DNA of 64,000 bases from assembly GCF_016862635.1 (NCBI RefSeq), contig NZ_BONI01000005.1, positions 124,001 through 188,000 of the forward strand. The letters run 5' to 3'. Under the pieces are notes generated by a model. That model was not told the DNA's origin. It worked only from the letters and a program-made list of their open reading frames with translations, and did not search any database. Position 1 is the stretch's first letter. The number at the start of each line of letters is the position of its first letter. A program made the translations under genes and the position numbers. Positions 25,361 to 34,040 of the stretch are shown here, in pieces. Origin of the DNA: Catellatospora coxensis (GTDB taxonomy: Bacteria > Actinomycetota > Actinomycetes > Mycobacteriales > Micromonosporaceae).

Positions 25361-26077
25361 ATGACCGACCAGAAGCCGACCGTCGTGCTCGTGCACGGGG
25401 CCTTCGCCGAATCCGCGAGCTGGTCCGGGGTCGTGCAGCGGCTGCGGGAACGCTCGATCGACGTCGTGGCGGCCGGAAACCCGCTGCGCGGCGTGCCGGG
25501 CGACGCCGCCTACGTACGCGACGTGGTCGCCGCGATCAGCGGGCCCGTGGTGCTCGTCGGCCACTCGTACGGCGGCATGGTCATCACCGAGGCCGCGGCC
25601 GGCAACGGCAAGGTCACCGGCCTGGTGTACGTCTGCGCGTTCGCGCCCGACCACGGCGAGTCCGCGTTCGACCTGTCGACCAGGTTCCCGGGCAGCACCC
25701 TGGGCCAGGCGCTGACCGCCTACCCGGTCTCGACCGGCGGCAACGAGCTCGCCATCCGGCCCGACGTGTTCCACCAGCAGTTCGCCGCCGACGTGTCGGC
25801 CGAGCGGGCCGCCGTGATGTTCGCGACCCAGCGCCCCGTCACCGAACTCGCCCTCACCACCGGCCTGCCCGCCGCCGCACCGGCGTGGGCGTCGATCCCG
25901 TCGTGGTTCGTCTTCAGCGACGCCGACCTGTGCATCCCGGTCGAGCTGCAGCGGCACATGGCGAAGCGGGCCGAGGCCAGGAGCGTCCGGGAGGTGCCGG
26001 GCGCGTCCCACGCGATCAGCGTCTCGCAGCCCGACGCGGTCACCGCGACGATCCTCGAGGCCGTCGCGGCGGCCTGA
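25361..26077 (+). CDS. Alpha/beta hydrolase (esterase-like)
   Basis: A 238-residue hydrolase with VVLVHGAFAESASW, which gives the oxyanion region, and the nucleophile elbow VLVGHSYGGMVI with Ser at about residue 66. The C-terminal catalytic histidine is in PGASHAISVS. This subgroup, common in actinobacteria, is related to plant-type methylesterases and hydroxynitrile lyases (the salicylate-binding-protein 2 group). The ATG has GGAG upstream, and a strong terminator follows at 26086-26123. It is probably monocistronic. Substrate unknown. Confidence 0.87.
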   Translation: MTDQKPTVVLVHGAFAESASWSGVVQRLRERSIDVVAAGNPLRGVPGDAAYVRDVVAAISGPVVLVGHSYGGMVITEAAAGNGKVTGLVYVCAFAPDHGESAFDLSTRFPGSTLGQALTAYPVSTGGNELAIRPDVFHQQFAADVSAERAAVMFATQRPVTELALTTGLPAAAPAWASIPSWFVFSDADLCIPVELQRHMAKRAEARSVREVPGASHAISVSQPDAVTATILEAVAAA

Positions 26078-26085
26078 CCCGAGCC

Positions 26086-26123
26086 GGGGGTGAGGTCGTG
26101 GCGTCTCCTCGGACCTCACCCCC
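26086..26123 (+). terminator. Terminator after the alpha/beta hydrolase
   Basis: A perfect 12-bp stem (26086-26097 with 26112-26123) and a 14-base loop, nine bases after the stop codon. Confidence 0.85.
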
Positions 26124-26161
26124 TCCATCGCACAGCGGACCGAAGAAGGGCAGGTAGTGCC

Positions 26162-26803
26162 GTGAAAACCAGTCGGGTGGAGGCGTTCAGCGACGGGGTG
26201 CTCGCCATCATCATCACGATCATGGTGTTGGAGCTGCGGGTGCCGGAGGGACACGACCTGTCGGCGCTGCTCGACATGACGGGCACCGGCCTGCTGACGT
26301 ACCTGCTGAGCTTCGTCTACATCGGCATCTACTGGAACACCCACCACCACATGTTCCACCTGGTGGAGCGGGTCAGCGGCGCGGTGCTGTGGGCGAACCT
26401 GGCGCTGCTGTTCTGCCTGTCGCTGTTCCCGTTCACGACCGCCTGGGTGGACGAGTCGGGGTTCGCGCAGACGCCGGTGGTCCTCTACGGCGTGAACCTG
26501 CTCGGCTCGGCACTGGCCTACGTGGTGCTGCAGAACCTGGTCATCAAGCAGCAGGGGCCGGATTCGCCGCTACGCCGGGCCGTCGGCCGCGACCGCAAGG
26601 GCAAGGCGTCGCTGGTGCTCGACGTCGCCGGCATCCTCAGCGCGCTGCTGATCCCCGGGCAGGCCGGGGTATGGGTCGCGCTGGGCTGCTTCGTCGCCGT
26701 AGTGGTCATGTGGGTGGTGCCCGACCCGCGCATCGACCGGATCGTGCGCGAGCACACCGATCGGGACACCAGCACCGATGCCGCCGCGCGTACGGCGCTC
26801 TGA
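26162..26803 (+). CDS. TMEM175-family potassium channel-like membrane protein
   Basis: A 213-residue membrane protein. The N-terminal RVEAFSDGVLAIIITIMVLE holds the RxxxFSD signature of TMEM175 channels, whose bacterial members conduct K+. About six hydrophobic segments follow (for example ANLALLFCLSLFPFTTAW). The C-terminus is charged and cytoplasmic. The start is GTG 26162; ribosome site GGGCAGG. It is flanked by a terminator upstream, so it has its own promoter. Ion selectivity is a family inference. Confidence 0.87.
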   Translation: MKTSRVEAFSDGVLAIIITIMVLELRVPEGHDLSALLDMTGTGLLTYLLSFVYIGIYWNTHHHMFHLVERVSGAVLWANLALLFCLSLFPFTTAWVDESGFAQTPVVLYGVNLLGSALAYVVLQNLVIKQQGPDSPLRRAVGRDRKGKASLVLDVAGILSALLIPGQAGVWVALGCFVAVVVMWVVPDPRIDRIVREHTDRDTSTDAAARTAL

Positions 26804-26850
26804 CCTGGCCGGGCCCACACGGGCGACGGGCATCCACTACGTTGGCCGCC

Positions 26851-28053
26851 ATGGGATTGCTGGGAAGGTTCTTCGGATCGCCCCGGGACAGGTTCGCGGC
26901 CGAGGCGCTCCGGATCACCCGGCAGGCCCCCGGGGTCCGGCGGGCCGGCTACGACGCGGGCAAGTTCGCGATCGCGGCGTGGCGTGACGGCGCCACCACC
27001 CCGGTGTGGATCTACCTGTCGAACGTCTTCGCCGAGAGCGAGGGCGCCGGGGCGGCCGCCCGCCGGGACCGGATCGCGCAGCTCGTGCGCATCATCATGA
27101 CCCCGCACGACGACGAGGCCTGGCACGAGGTGCGCCACCGGCTGCGCCCGGTGCTGCGCGCGGAGACCTTCGGGCAGGGCGGGCCGATGGGCATGGTCCC
27201 GCCGCTGTCCCGGGCCGCCCTGCCGCACCTGCGCGAGCTGGTCGTCGTCGACCGCCCCGAGTCCATGGCGTACGTGACCCCGGCCCGGCTCGACGACTGG
27301 GAGGTCACCGCCGACGAGGTCTTCACCGCCGCGCGCGAGAACCTCCAGCGCATCGCCGAGCGCTCGCTGAGCCGGGAGTGGCCCGACGCGGGCGCGCTGA
27401 TCCGCATGGTCGACTCAGGCGACGGCTATTTCACCTCGCTGCTGCTGGCCCCGGGCTGGCTGGCCGGGGTCGGCCACGCGATGGACGCGCAGGTCGTCGC
27501 GTTCGTGCCCGACATCAACACGGTCCTGCTCTGTCCGGTCGGCGAGGGCGGCATGCCCGGCCTGTTCTCCCTCGTGGAGAGCGAGTTCAACGAGGCGACC
27601 CGCGGGGTCTCCCCGGTCGGCTACGTCGCCGGCGAGCGCGGCCGCGTCGTGCCGTACGCCCCGCCGCCGGGCCACCCGGACCACGTGCCCGCCCAGCGCG
27701 CCCAGGTCGTGCTCGCCCACACCGAGTACGGCGCGCAGACCCGGTGGCTGTCCACGCAGTACGCCGAGCACGGCATCGACGTGTTCGTGGCGTCGCTCAT
27801 CGCCGCGGCCCGCCCCGACGAGCCCGCGATCACCGTCACCACCTGGACCGACGGCATCACCACCCTGCTGCCGGAGGCCGACTTCGTCTCCTTCGTCCGC
27901 GACGGCGAGAGCTGGGGGCGGGTGCCGTGGCGCGACGTGGCCCGGCTCGTCGAGCTGACCCCCGAGCCGCTGCTCGCCCCGACCCGCTACCAGGTCGGCG
28001 ACTGGCCCGCGCCGGAGGTCATGGCACAGCTGCGGGCGCGCGCCGTCGACTGA
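26851..28053 (+). CDS. Hypothetical protein with DUF1444/YtpQ-like segment
   Basis: A 400-residue soluble protein starting MGLLGRFFGS. The stretch VVVDRPESMAYVTPARLDDW with TADEVFTAARENL recalls the DUF1444 (YtpQ) family, in which the same region reads as a talk of mouths and threonine residues before a helix. I call this only a resemblance. It lies 47 bases after the TMEM175 gene. A TACGTT box seven bases before the ATG suggests a leaderless start. The C-terminal third (ITVTTWTDGITTLLPEADFV) is unassigned. Function unknown. Confidence 0.65.
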   Translation: MGLLGRFFGSPRDRFAAEALRITRQAPGVRRAGYDAGKFAIAAWRDGATTPVWIYLSNVFAESEGAGAAARRDRIAQLVRIIMTPHDDEAWHEVRHRLRPVLRAETFGQGGPMGMVPPLSRAALPHLRELVVVDRPESMAYVTPARLDDWEVTADEVFTAARENLQRIAERSLSREWPDAGALIRMVDSGDGYFTSLLLAPGWLAGVGHAMDAQVVAFVPDINTVLLCPVGEGGMPGLFSLVESEFNEATRGVSPVGYVAGERGRVVPYAPPPGHPDHVPAQRAQVVLAHTEYGAQTRWLSTQYAEHGIDVFVASLIAAARPDEPAITVTTWTDGITTLLPEADFVSFVRDGESWGRVPWRDVARLVELTPEPLLAPTRYQVGDWPAPEVMAQLRARAVD

Positions 28054-28060
28054 CCGCGGT

Positions 28061-29056
28061 TCACGAACCGAGCACCGACGGCAGTGCGGCGATGAGCCGT
28101 TCGAGCCAGGGCGCGGCGGCGGGCCCGCCGAAGTCGCCGGCCCAGTCGATCCGCCAGGACCGCACCCGGTCCGGGTGGTAGGCGTCCGGATCGGACACCC
28201 GGCGCAGCAGGTGGCGGCGCAGGCGGTCGGGCAGGCGGGCGCCGCCCCGTTCGGCGAGCAGCACCGCGTCGTACAGGTCCTTGCCCGCGGCCGTGCCCGC
28301 GTCCGCCTGGTCGCTGTGCAGCCACTGCAGCTTCCAGACCAGCGACAGCTCCGGACCGACGGTCCACGCGGCGGTCGGCGGGCCGCCCCCGGCGCGGGGT
28401 ATCGCGGTCAGCACCGGCGCTTCCGGCAGGTGCTCGTCGTAGGAGAAGTCGAGCTGCAGCAGCCCGTGCACCGCGTCATCGACCCGCCAGGGCAGCAGCA
28501 GGCGCGTGCCACCCGTACCGTCCTCGCCGTCGTACGCGTACGCCCAGGCGTGGTCGATCTCGGCCTCGTCGGGGTCGAACAGGACGCCACCCTCGGCCTG
28601 CGGCTGCTTGCGCACGAGCATGAGCACGTCCTCGTGCGGACGGTCCAGATCCATGCGGTCCAGCGGCGGCATCCAGCGCAGCCCTTCGGGTGGCAGCACG
28701 GCGCGAATGCCGCCGGTGTCGAAGTCGTCCGGGTCCCACATCTCGTCGCCGGCCGCGCCGTGGGCCGCCTCCGGCCAGGTGCGCACCCGGTCGAGCTTGT
28801 CCAGGTAGGGATAGGGGAACGCGGGGTCGATCGGCACCCAGGCCAGGGGCCGCACGACCCAGTCCAGGTCGCCGGGTTCGCGAGCGTGCTCCCCCGCCCA
28901 GGAGAGCATCGTCATGCTGCCGCGCAGCACCAGCCGGTCCCCGCAGGGCGCCGCGGCGACCAGGGCCAGTACATGATCGAGCGCCGCCCGGTGCGCCGCC
29001 CTGAGCCGGGCGGGCACACCGGACGGCGCACTGTCGAGCGGTGCGGCGTCACCCAT
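28061..29056 (-). CDS. AbiEii/AbiGii-like nucleotidyltransferase, no antitoxin partner
   Basis: A 331-residue protein. LVLRGSMTMLSWAG followed by REPGDLDWVV matches the GS...DxD nucleotidyltransferase core of the AbiEii toxin family. WKLQWLHSD and GKDLYDAVLLAE match the downstream Lys and KDLYD motifs. AbiEii toxins modify tRNA or other targets, and normally sit behind an AbiEi antitoxin gene. No such gene is adjacent: the upstream neighbour is the CBS gene, and the downstream neighbour is convergent. It may be a housekeeping relative or an orphan toxin. Confidence 0.7.
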   Translation of the reverse strand: MGDAAPLDSAPSGVPARLRAAHRAALDHVLALVAAAPCGDRLVLRGSMTMLSWAGEHAREPGDLDWVVRPLAWVPIDPAFPYPYLDKLDRVRTWPEAAHGAAGDEMWDPDDFDTGGIRAVLPPEGLRWMPPLDRMDLDRPHEDVLMLVRKQPQAEGGVLFDPDEAEIDHAWAYAYDGEDGTGGTRLLLPWRVDDAVHGLLQLDFSYDEHLPEAPVLTAIPRAGGGPPTAAWTVGPELSLVWKLQWLHSDQADAGTAAGKDLYDAVLLAERGGARLPDRLRRHLLRRVSDPDAYHPDRVRSWRIDWAGDFGGPAAAPWLERLIAALPSVLGS

Positions 29057-29095
29057 GCCGCCAGACGCTATGCGGTCGGTCTGACAGCGTGCGGG

Positions 29096-29524
29096 TCACT
29101 GGTTGGGTGCGGCGTCACTGATGTCGGCGAGCGCCGATGCGGGGTCGCGCTCCACGGCCAGGTCGCCGAGCGAGACGATGCCCACCGGGTGGCCGCCTTC
29201 GGCGACGGGCAGGCGGCGCAGCGAGTGCTCGCGCATGAGCTGCACGGCCCGGGACACGGGTTCGTCGGGGCGGATCGTCACGGCGGGTTCGCTGAGCACG
29301 TCCTTCAGCCGGGTGCTGCCCGGCTCGCGGCCCTGGGCGAGCGCCCGGATCACGATGTCGCGGTCGGTGACGACGCCTTCGAGGTTGCCCTGCTGGTCGG
29401 TGACCAGCACGTCGCCGATGTCTCGGCTGCGCATCTGCTCGGCCGCCTCGGTGATGCTCGCCGAGTCGGGCATGCAGCAGGGGTCGCCTGTCATGATTTC
29501 TCGTACCATCTGCGCGGTTGCCAT
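29096..29524 (-). CDS. CBS-pair domain protein
   Basis: A 142-residue protein made of two CBS repeats: residues 6-60 (IMTGDPCCMPDSASITEAAE, then DIGDVLVTD and GVVTDRDIVIRAL) and 70-128 (RLPVAEGGHPVGIVSLGDLA). CBS pairs bind adenine nucleotides and sense energy or stress state. Stand-alone versions like this are common in actinobacteria and often stress-induced. The ATG has GGAGG upstream (29533 region). It is followed 39 bases later by the AbiEii-like gene on the same strand. Confidence 0.9.
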   Translation of the reverse strand: MATAQMVREIMTGDPCCMPDSASITEAAEQMRSRDIGDVLVTDQQGNLEGVVTDRDIVIRALAQGREPGSTRLKDVLSEPAVTIRPDEPVSRAVQLMREHSLRRLPVAEGGHPVGIVSLGDLAVERDPASALADISDAAPNQ

Positions 29525-29622
29525 CTGGAACCTCCTTGCGGTGGCTTTCCATGCTCTTCACCGCATTCCCCGCCCGCATCGGCCAAACACCGTGAACGGC
29601 CCGATGCGAGCGGAATGGCAAC

Positions 29623-29766
29623 TCAGGTGAAGATGCTGACACCTCCGGGGCCCACGAGCAGACCGACGACGATCAACACGATCCCCCAGAGGATCTCCCT
29701 GCGCAGCAGGGCGAAGATACCCGCGATCACCAGCACGACCGCGAGAATCCACAGCAGCGTGGCCAT
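29623..29766 (-). CDS. GPGG-motif small membrane protein
   Basis: A 47-residue membrane peptide that I read from the sequence. It has two hydrophobic segments (LLWILAVVLVIAGIFALL and LWGIVLIVVGLLV) with LRRE between them, and ends GPGGVSIFT. The GPGGVSIF ending is the hallmark of a recognised actinobacterial family of tiny membrane proteins of unknown function. The ATG at 29764-29766 is preceded by GAGGGAG. It lies between the CBS and UdgX genes on the same strand; the flanking gaps of about 100-140 bases suggest separate promoters. Confidence 0.85.
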   Translation of the reverse strand: MATLLWILAVVLVIAGIFALLRREILWGIVLIVVGLLVGPGGVSIFT

Positions 29767-29904
29767 CTCTTTCTCCCTCGTCCGAACGGCCGGCCCAGGA
29801 TGGGACAGGACTCCGGTGGGCGTACCGGGCCGATCGTCGATGCTCGACCGGGATCACCCGACATTCCGCGTACCCACGGGTGAAACATGTCAAACCGGCC
29901 CGGC

Positions 29905-30576
29905 TCATCGGCGCAGCGCCGCCACGGCCAGCCGCAGGTCCGCCACCAGGCCCTCGTACAGGGCGTCGCGGTCGACGGCGCGCAGCACCGCCGACGGATG
30001 GATGGTGGCCAGCAACTGCGCCGCGCCGTCGGCCGCGAACAGCTCGGGCTGGTACGCCGCGCCGGGCCAGGGCATCAGCACACCCCGCGCCCCGGACACG
30101 GTCGCCGACGGCCCGAGCAGCGCCTTGAGCGCCGTGCCGCCGAGCGCCACCAGCACGCGCGGACGCAGCAGGTGCAGCTCGGCGGCCAGCCAGGGCATGC
30201 AGGCGGTCATCTCGGCACGGTTCGGGTTCTGGTGGATACGCCGCTTGCCGGTGTCGGTGGACTTGAACTTGAAGTGCTTGACCACGTTGGTCACGTAGGC
30301 GTCCGCCCGGTCCAGCCCGGCCTGCTCCACCGCCCGGTCCAGCAGCTTGCCGGCCGGGCCGACGAACGGCGCGCCGCGGCGGTCCTCGACGTCACCGGGC
30401 TGCTCGCCGATCAGCACCACCCGGGCATGGGCCGGCCCCGCCCCGAAGACCGTCTGGGTGGCGTCGCGATACAGGTGGCAGCCACGGCAGCCGGCCGCGG
30501 CCTCCCGCAGCTCGCCGATCGACGCCGCCCCGTCGGGGACATACCGCTGAGCGCCCTGCTCCGTGCTCGTCGCCAT
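29905..30576 (-). CDS. udgX: UdgX-type uracil-DNA glycosylase
   Basis: A 223-residue iron-sulfur uracil-DNA glycosylase. GCRGCHLY gives the first two cysteine ligands, GEQPGD motif A has the family 4/UdgX spacing, and HPSAVLRA is the C-terminal motif. The decisive feature is KRRIHQNP, the R-loop unique to UdgX, whose histidine forms a covalent bond with the abasic site after uracil excision. It therefore probably makes suicidal crosslinks with uracil-containing DNA. The ATG at 30574-30576 was chosen over a short upstream extension. Single gene. Confidence 0.92.
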   Translation of the reverse strand: MATSTEQGAQRYVPDGAASIGELREAAAGCRGCHLYRDATQTVFGAGPAHARVVLIGEQPGDVEDRRGAPFVGPAGKLLDRAVEQAGLDRADAYVTNVVKHFKFKSTDTGKRRIHQNPNRAEMTACMPWLAAELHLLRPRVLVALGGTALKALLGPSATVSGARGVLMPWPGAAYQPELFAADGAAQLLATIHPSAVLRAVDRDALYEGLVADLRLAVAALRR

Positions 30577-30655
30577 GGTGAGCTGGTACCCGGGATGCGG
30601 ACGGACCATGCCGTGCGACCCGTTTCGCGGGCGGCTGGTCCGCCCTGGTGGCCGG

Positions 30656-31183
30656 TCAGCCGACCTCGACCGGGTCCAGGCGCAGGCGCTCGATCAGGTT
30701 CGCGCGGTGCATGTTGGCGACCGGGGCGACCAGGTCGGGGTGGCGCAGCAGGGCCGCTGCGCGGGCGTCGTCGGCGTCGGGCGTGGTGAGGCGGCTGAAG
30801 TCGCGGTCGACGACCTGGGCGTGCTCGCAGTCGGCGGTGGCGGCCACGGCGTCGGCGGCCAGCCGCGGGTCCGACAGCAGGCAGGCGGCCCAGCTGGCGA
30901 CGACCTCGTCGACCCAGCCGCGCCAGATCCGGTCGGCGGCGGAGGGCTCCTCGTGCTCGTCGGCGCGCATGACCCGGTCGAGGCCGCCGGAGCCGCCCGG
31001 CCCGAGCATCGCCAGCAGGCCGGCGTCCAGCTCCGTCGGGTAGCGCAGCCACGCGGCGACGGTGGCCGCCTGCCGGGCCTGCGCCAGCACCCGGGCAGCC
31101 TGCGCCGGACCGCCGTCGGACGGGTATGCCCGGGTCAGCCAGTGGGTGGTGGCGGCGATCACGGGGGGCAGGCCTGCGGTCAC
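30656..31183 (-). CDS. Hypothetical protein, 175 residues
   Basis: I start at GTG 31181-31183, which has GAGG eight bases upstream; a longer frame is possible but unsupported. The protein is helical and acidic (AADRIWRGWVDEVVASW), with no signal peptide, membrane span or motif I recognise. It ends 79 bases upstream of udgX on the same strand, so the two could share a transcript. It is divergent from the PHP gene. Function unknown. Confidence 0.6.
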   Translation of the reverse strand: MTAGLPPVIAATTHWLTRAYPSDGGPAQAARVLAQARQAATVAAWLRYPTELDAGLLAMLGPGGSGGLDRVMRADEHEEPSAADRIWRGWVDEVVASWAACLLSDPRLAADAVAATADCEHAQVVDRDFSRLTTPDADDARAAALLRHPDLVAPVANMHRANLIERLRLDPVEVG

Positions 31184-31328
31184 GACTACCTCATTCGGGA
31201 TGCACGAGGCCGCGCCGTTGCGGCCTGCCCCGCCGGGGCAGCGAGGATCAGCAATGCTAGCCACGACCAGGGCCAAGAACAATTCACGATCTTGATTGCG
31301 TACGCTCAGCGGGCCGCCAGGATGTGAC

Positions 31329-32405
31329 ATGTCCGATACGACGGGGTACAACTCCCTGGTGAGCCGCGATCCCGCCGCCGACCTGCTGGCCATCGCCGTG
31401 GAGCTGGAGCGCGCCGGCGAGGCCGGCTACCGCATCCGCGCCTTCCGCCGGGCCGCGGAGACCGTCGCCGCCACCGACCCCGCCGAGCTGGCCGACCGGG
31501 CCGCCCGGGGCACCCTGGCGAAGCTGCCCGGCCTGGGCGAGGTGACCGCCCGCTGCGTGGCGGAGTCACTGGCCGGGGAGGAGCCGGTCTACCTGCGCCG
31601 CCTGCTGGCCACCGCCGGCCGGCCGCTCGACGAGGCGGCCGAGGAGCTGCACAGCGCGCTGCGCGGCGACTGCCACAGCCACTCCGACTGGTCCGACGGC
31701 GCGGAGCCGATCGAGGCGATGGCCGACGCCGCCCGCGCCCTGGGCCGGGAGTACCTGGTGCTCACCGACCACTCCCCCCGCCTGACCATCGCCCGGGGGC
31801 TGACCGCGCAGCGGCTGGAGCAGCAGCTGGCCGAGGTCGAACGGCTCAACGCCGGCTACGGCGACGGCTTCCGGCTGCTGTCCGGCATCGAGGTGGACAT
31901 CCTCGACGACGGCTCGCTGGACCAGGCCGACGAGCTGCTGGGCCGGCTCGACGTGGTGGTGGCCAGCGTGCACAGCAAGCTGCGCGCCCCGACCGAGGTG
32001 ATGACCCCGCGGATGCTGGCGGCGGTCGCCGACCCGCACACCGACATCCTGGGCCACTGCACCGGGCGGGTGCTGCGCCGCGCGGGCGGGGGCACCGCGA
32101 CCGAGACCCGGCCGGAGAGCACGTTCGACGCCGAGGCCGTGTTCGCCGCGTGCGCGGACCGCGGCGTCGCCGTGGAGATCAACTCTCGGCCGGACCGGCT
32201 CGATCCGCCCAAGCGGCTGCTGCGGCTGGCCGTCGAGGCGGGCTGCCTGTTCGCCATCGACTCCGACGCCCACTTCAGCGTGCAGCTGGACTGGCTGCGC
32301 TTCGGCTGCGAGCGCGCCGCCCGCTGCGGCGTGCCGGTGGACCGGGTGGTCAACACCTGGCCGCTGGACCGGCTGCTGGCCTGGACCCGCCGCGACCGTT
32401 CCTGA
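31329..32405 (+). CDS. HhH-PHP protein (C-terminal half of PolX-like architecture)
   Basis: A 358-residue protein. The N-terminal part (about 10-90) is a helix-hairpin-helix segment (AFRRAAETVA, TLAKLPGLGEVTARCV). Residues 100-350 form a PHP phosphoesterase domain with metal ligands in GDCHSHSDWSDG, VLTDHSPRL, SGIEVDIL, ASVHSK, LGHCTGR and IDSDAHF. This is the C-terminal order of family X DNA polymerases without the polymerase domain. It may act as a DNA 3'-end phosphatase or exonuclease, or on a small phosphate ester. The ATG at 31329 was chosen by conservation. It is convergent with the next gene, five bases apart. Confidence 0.87.
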   Translation: MSDTTGYNSLVSRDPAADLLAIAVELERAGEAGYRIRAFRRAAETVAATDPAELADRAARGTLAKLPGLGEVTARCVAESLAGEEPVYLRRLLATAGRPLDEAAEELHSALRGDCHSHSDWSDGAEPIEAMADAARALGREYLVLTDHSPRLTIARGLTAQRLEQQLAEVERLNAGYGDGFRLLSGIEVDILDDGSLDQADELLGRLDVVVASVHSKLRAPTEVMTPRMLAAVADPHTDILGHCTGRVLRRAGGGTATETRPESTFDAEAVFAACADRGVAVEINSRPDRLDPPKRLLRLAVEAGCLFAIDSDAHFSVQLDWLRFGCERAARCGVPVDRVVNTWPLDRLLAWTRRDRS

Positions 32406-32410
32406 GCGGG

Positions 32411-32818
32411 TCAGCGGGTGCCCTCGCGGTGCTCCAGGCCGACGGCGTCGCGCAGCTCGATCATGTCCTGGGCCAGCTGTCCCTTGTCCTCGCTGTGCGC
32501 CTCCATCAGGTCGGCCAGGCCGTCGGCGATCGCGTTGAGCTTGTGCTGCACCGCCTCGTTGGCCCGAGTCTGGCTGTTCTGCAGCAGCGCCACCATGAGG
32601 AAGGTGATGATCGTGGTGGCCGTGTTGATGATCAACTGCCAGGTGTCGACCTTGCCGATGAAGAGGATCGACGGTGCCCACACCAGGATCAGCAGCACGC
32701 ACAGCGCGAAGAACCACGCCTTGGACGCGAAGTTGCTGGCCGCCTCCGCGAAGCGGTCGAACATCGACATGTCCTTGCCGGACACCGATGAGGGCATGTC
32801 TTCCTTACGCCCGGTCAT
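32411..32818 (-). CDS. Low-affinity iron permease-like membrane protein
   Basis: A 135-residue protein with two hydrophobic spans (AWFFALCVLLILVWAPSILF and a second centred on ATTIITFLMVALLQN) and a conserved NTATTIITF-LLQNSQ region. The latter defines the low-affinity iron permease/Fet4-like small-membrane family. QTRANEAVQHKLNAI and an acidic helical tail follow. Despite the family name, iron transport has not been shown for short bacterial members. The ATG at 32816-32818 is used; an internal ATG at 32797 is possible. Confidence 0.82.
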   Translation of the reverse strand: MTGRKEDMPSSVSGKDMSMFDRFAEAASNFASKAWFFALCVLLILVWAPSILFIGKVDTWQLIINTATTIITFLMVALLQNSQTRANEAVQHKLNAIADGLADLMEAHSEDKGQLAQDMIELRDAVGLEHREGTR

Positions 32819-33003
32819 GGCCGGCCTCCCGTCGTCAACCACACATCCCGGTATTGCCCGCCCACACCGCTTTCCATGCCTGCGCGCCCGCCCGGTCCCC
32901 GAAGCAGCCTTGAAGTCCGGATCGAGCGCAGGGAACCGTGGGCAGCTCGCGACGGTCAGTACCGGGGAACACTGGCAAGATCCGCACATCGGAGGTACCG
33001 CGC

Positions 33004-33975
33004 ATGCCCGACGAGCTGGAGATGCTGCCCGCGCTGGAGGAGCACGCGTACCGCCTGCTGGTGAAACTGGACCGGGCCCGGCCCGACGACCTCGCCGCGA
33101 TCACGACGCTGTCCCACGCCGAGGCCGCCCGGGTGCTGCAGGCGCTGCAGGCGCGCGGCCTGGCGGCGGCCCAGCCCGGCGAGGACGCGGTGTTCCGCCC
33201 CCTGCCGCCCGACGTCGCCCTCGGCAACCACCTGCTGCGCCGGTACGAGGCGCTGGAGCGGGCCCGGCAGCTGGTCGCCGACCTGAACGACGAGTACCGG
33301 GCCGGTGTGCGCCGCCTCGAAGCCGACCATCTCGTCGAGGTTGTCGTCGGCGGCGGGGCGCTGCGGGAACGGCTGCGCCAGCTGCAGGACGGGGCCCGCC
33401 AGGAGATGCTGTGGTTCTGCCGGTCCAACCCCGTCGCGCTGCCCAGCGGCGAGAACACCGCCGAGCTGGACGCGCTGCGCCGCGGCGTGCGCTACCAGGT
33501 GATCTACGACCGCGAGTTCCTGCAGTCGCCCGGCGTGCTCGACAACGCGCAGGCCGCGATGCGCCTCGGGCAGCAGGCCCGCACCCTGCCCAGCCTGCCG
33601 ATCCGGATCGCGATCGCCGACCGGGCCACCGCGATCTGCCCGCTGGTCCGCGAGACGGGCGGCGGCGAGCCCACCGCCGCCGTGATCGGCCAGAGCGAGC
33701 TGCTGACCGCCGTGCTCGCGCTGTTCGACGCGTACTGGGCGATGGCCACCCCGATCCACCCCTCGGGCGAGGCGGCCGCCGCCGACGGCCCCGACGACTC
33801 CGACCTGTACGTGCTGTCCCTGATGATCGGCGGGCTGCCCGACAAGGCCATCGCCTCCCAGCTCCGGGTCAGCCGGCGTACCGTCCAACGCCGACTCGAC
33901 CGGCTGATGGCCCTGGCCGGCGTCGACACCCGCCCCGGCCTGGCGTACCACGCGGCGCGGCACGGCTGGCTCTGA
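33004..33975 (+). CDS. TrmB-like/LuxR-type helix-turn-helix regulator
   Basis: A 323-residue regulator. The N-terminal ~70 residues are a TrmB-like winged helix (LSHAEAARVLQALQARGL). The middle resembles a phospholipase D-like sensor fold (MLWFCRSNP, GVRYQVIYDREFL), and the C-terminus is a LuxR-type HTH (GLPDKAIASQLRVSRRTVQR). This architecture is common in Streptomyces and relatives as orphan regulators, often beside antibiotic or peptide clusters. The ATG at 33004 has GGAGG upstream. It is alone between the permease and the sigma-factor gene. Confidence 0.87.
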   Translation: MPDELEMLPALEEHAYRLLVKLDRARPDDLAAITTLSHAEAARVLQALQARGLAAAQPGEDAVFRPLPPDVALGNHLLRRYEALERARQLVADLNDEYRAGVRRLEADHLVEVVVGGGALRERLRQLQDGARQEMLWFCRSNPVALPSGENTAELDALRRGVRYQVIYDREFLQSPGVLDNAQAAMRLGQQARTLPSLPIRIAIADRATAICPLVRETGGGEPTAAVIGQSELLTAVLALFDAYWAMATPIHPSGEAAAADGPDDSDLYVLSLMIGGLPDKAIASQLRVSRRTVQRRLDRLMALAGVDTRPGLAYHAARHGWL

Positions 33976-34040
33976 TCCGGAGCGCGCCGCGGAGTCGATC
34001 ACCACAGCGGCCGCCCCGGGCCGGTGGTTAGTATCGGGCC

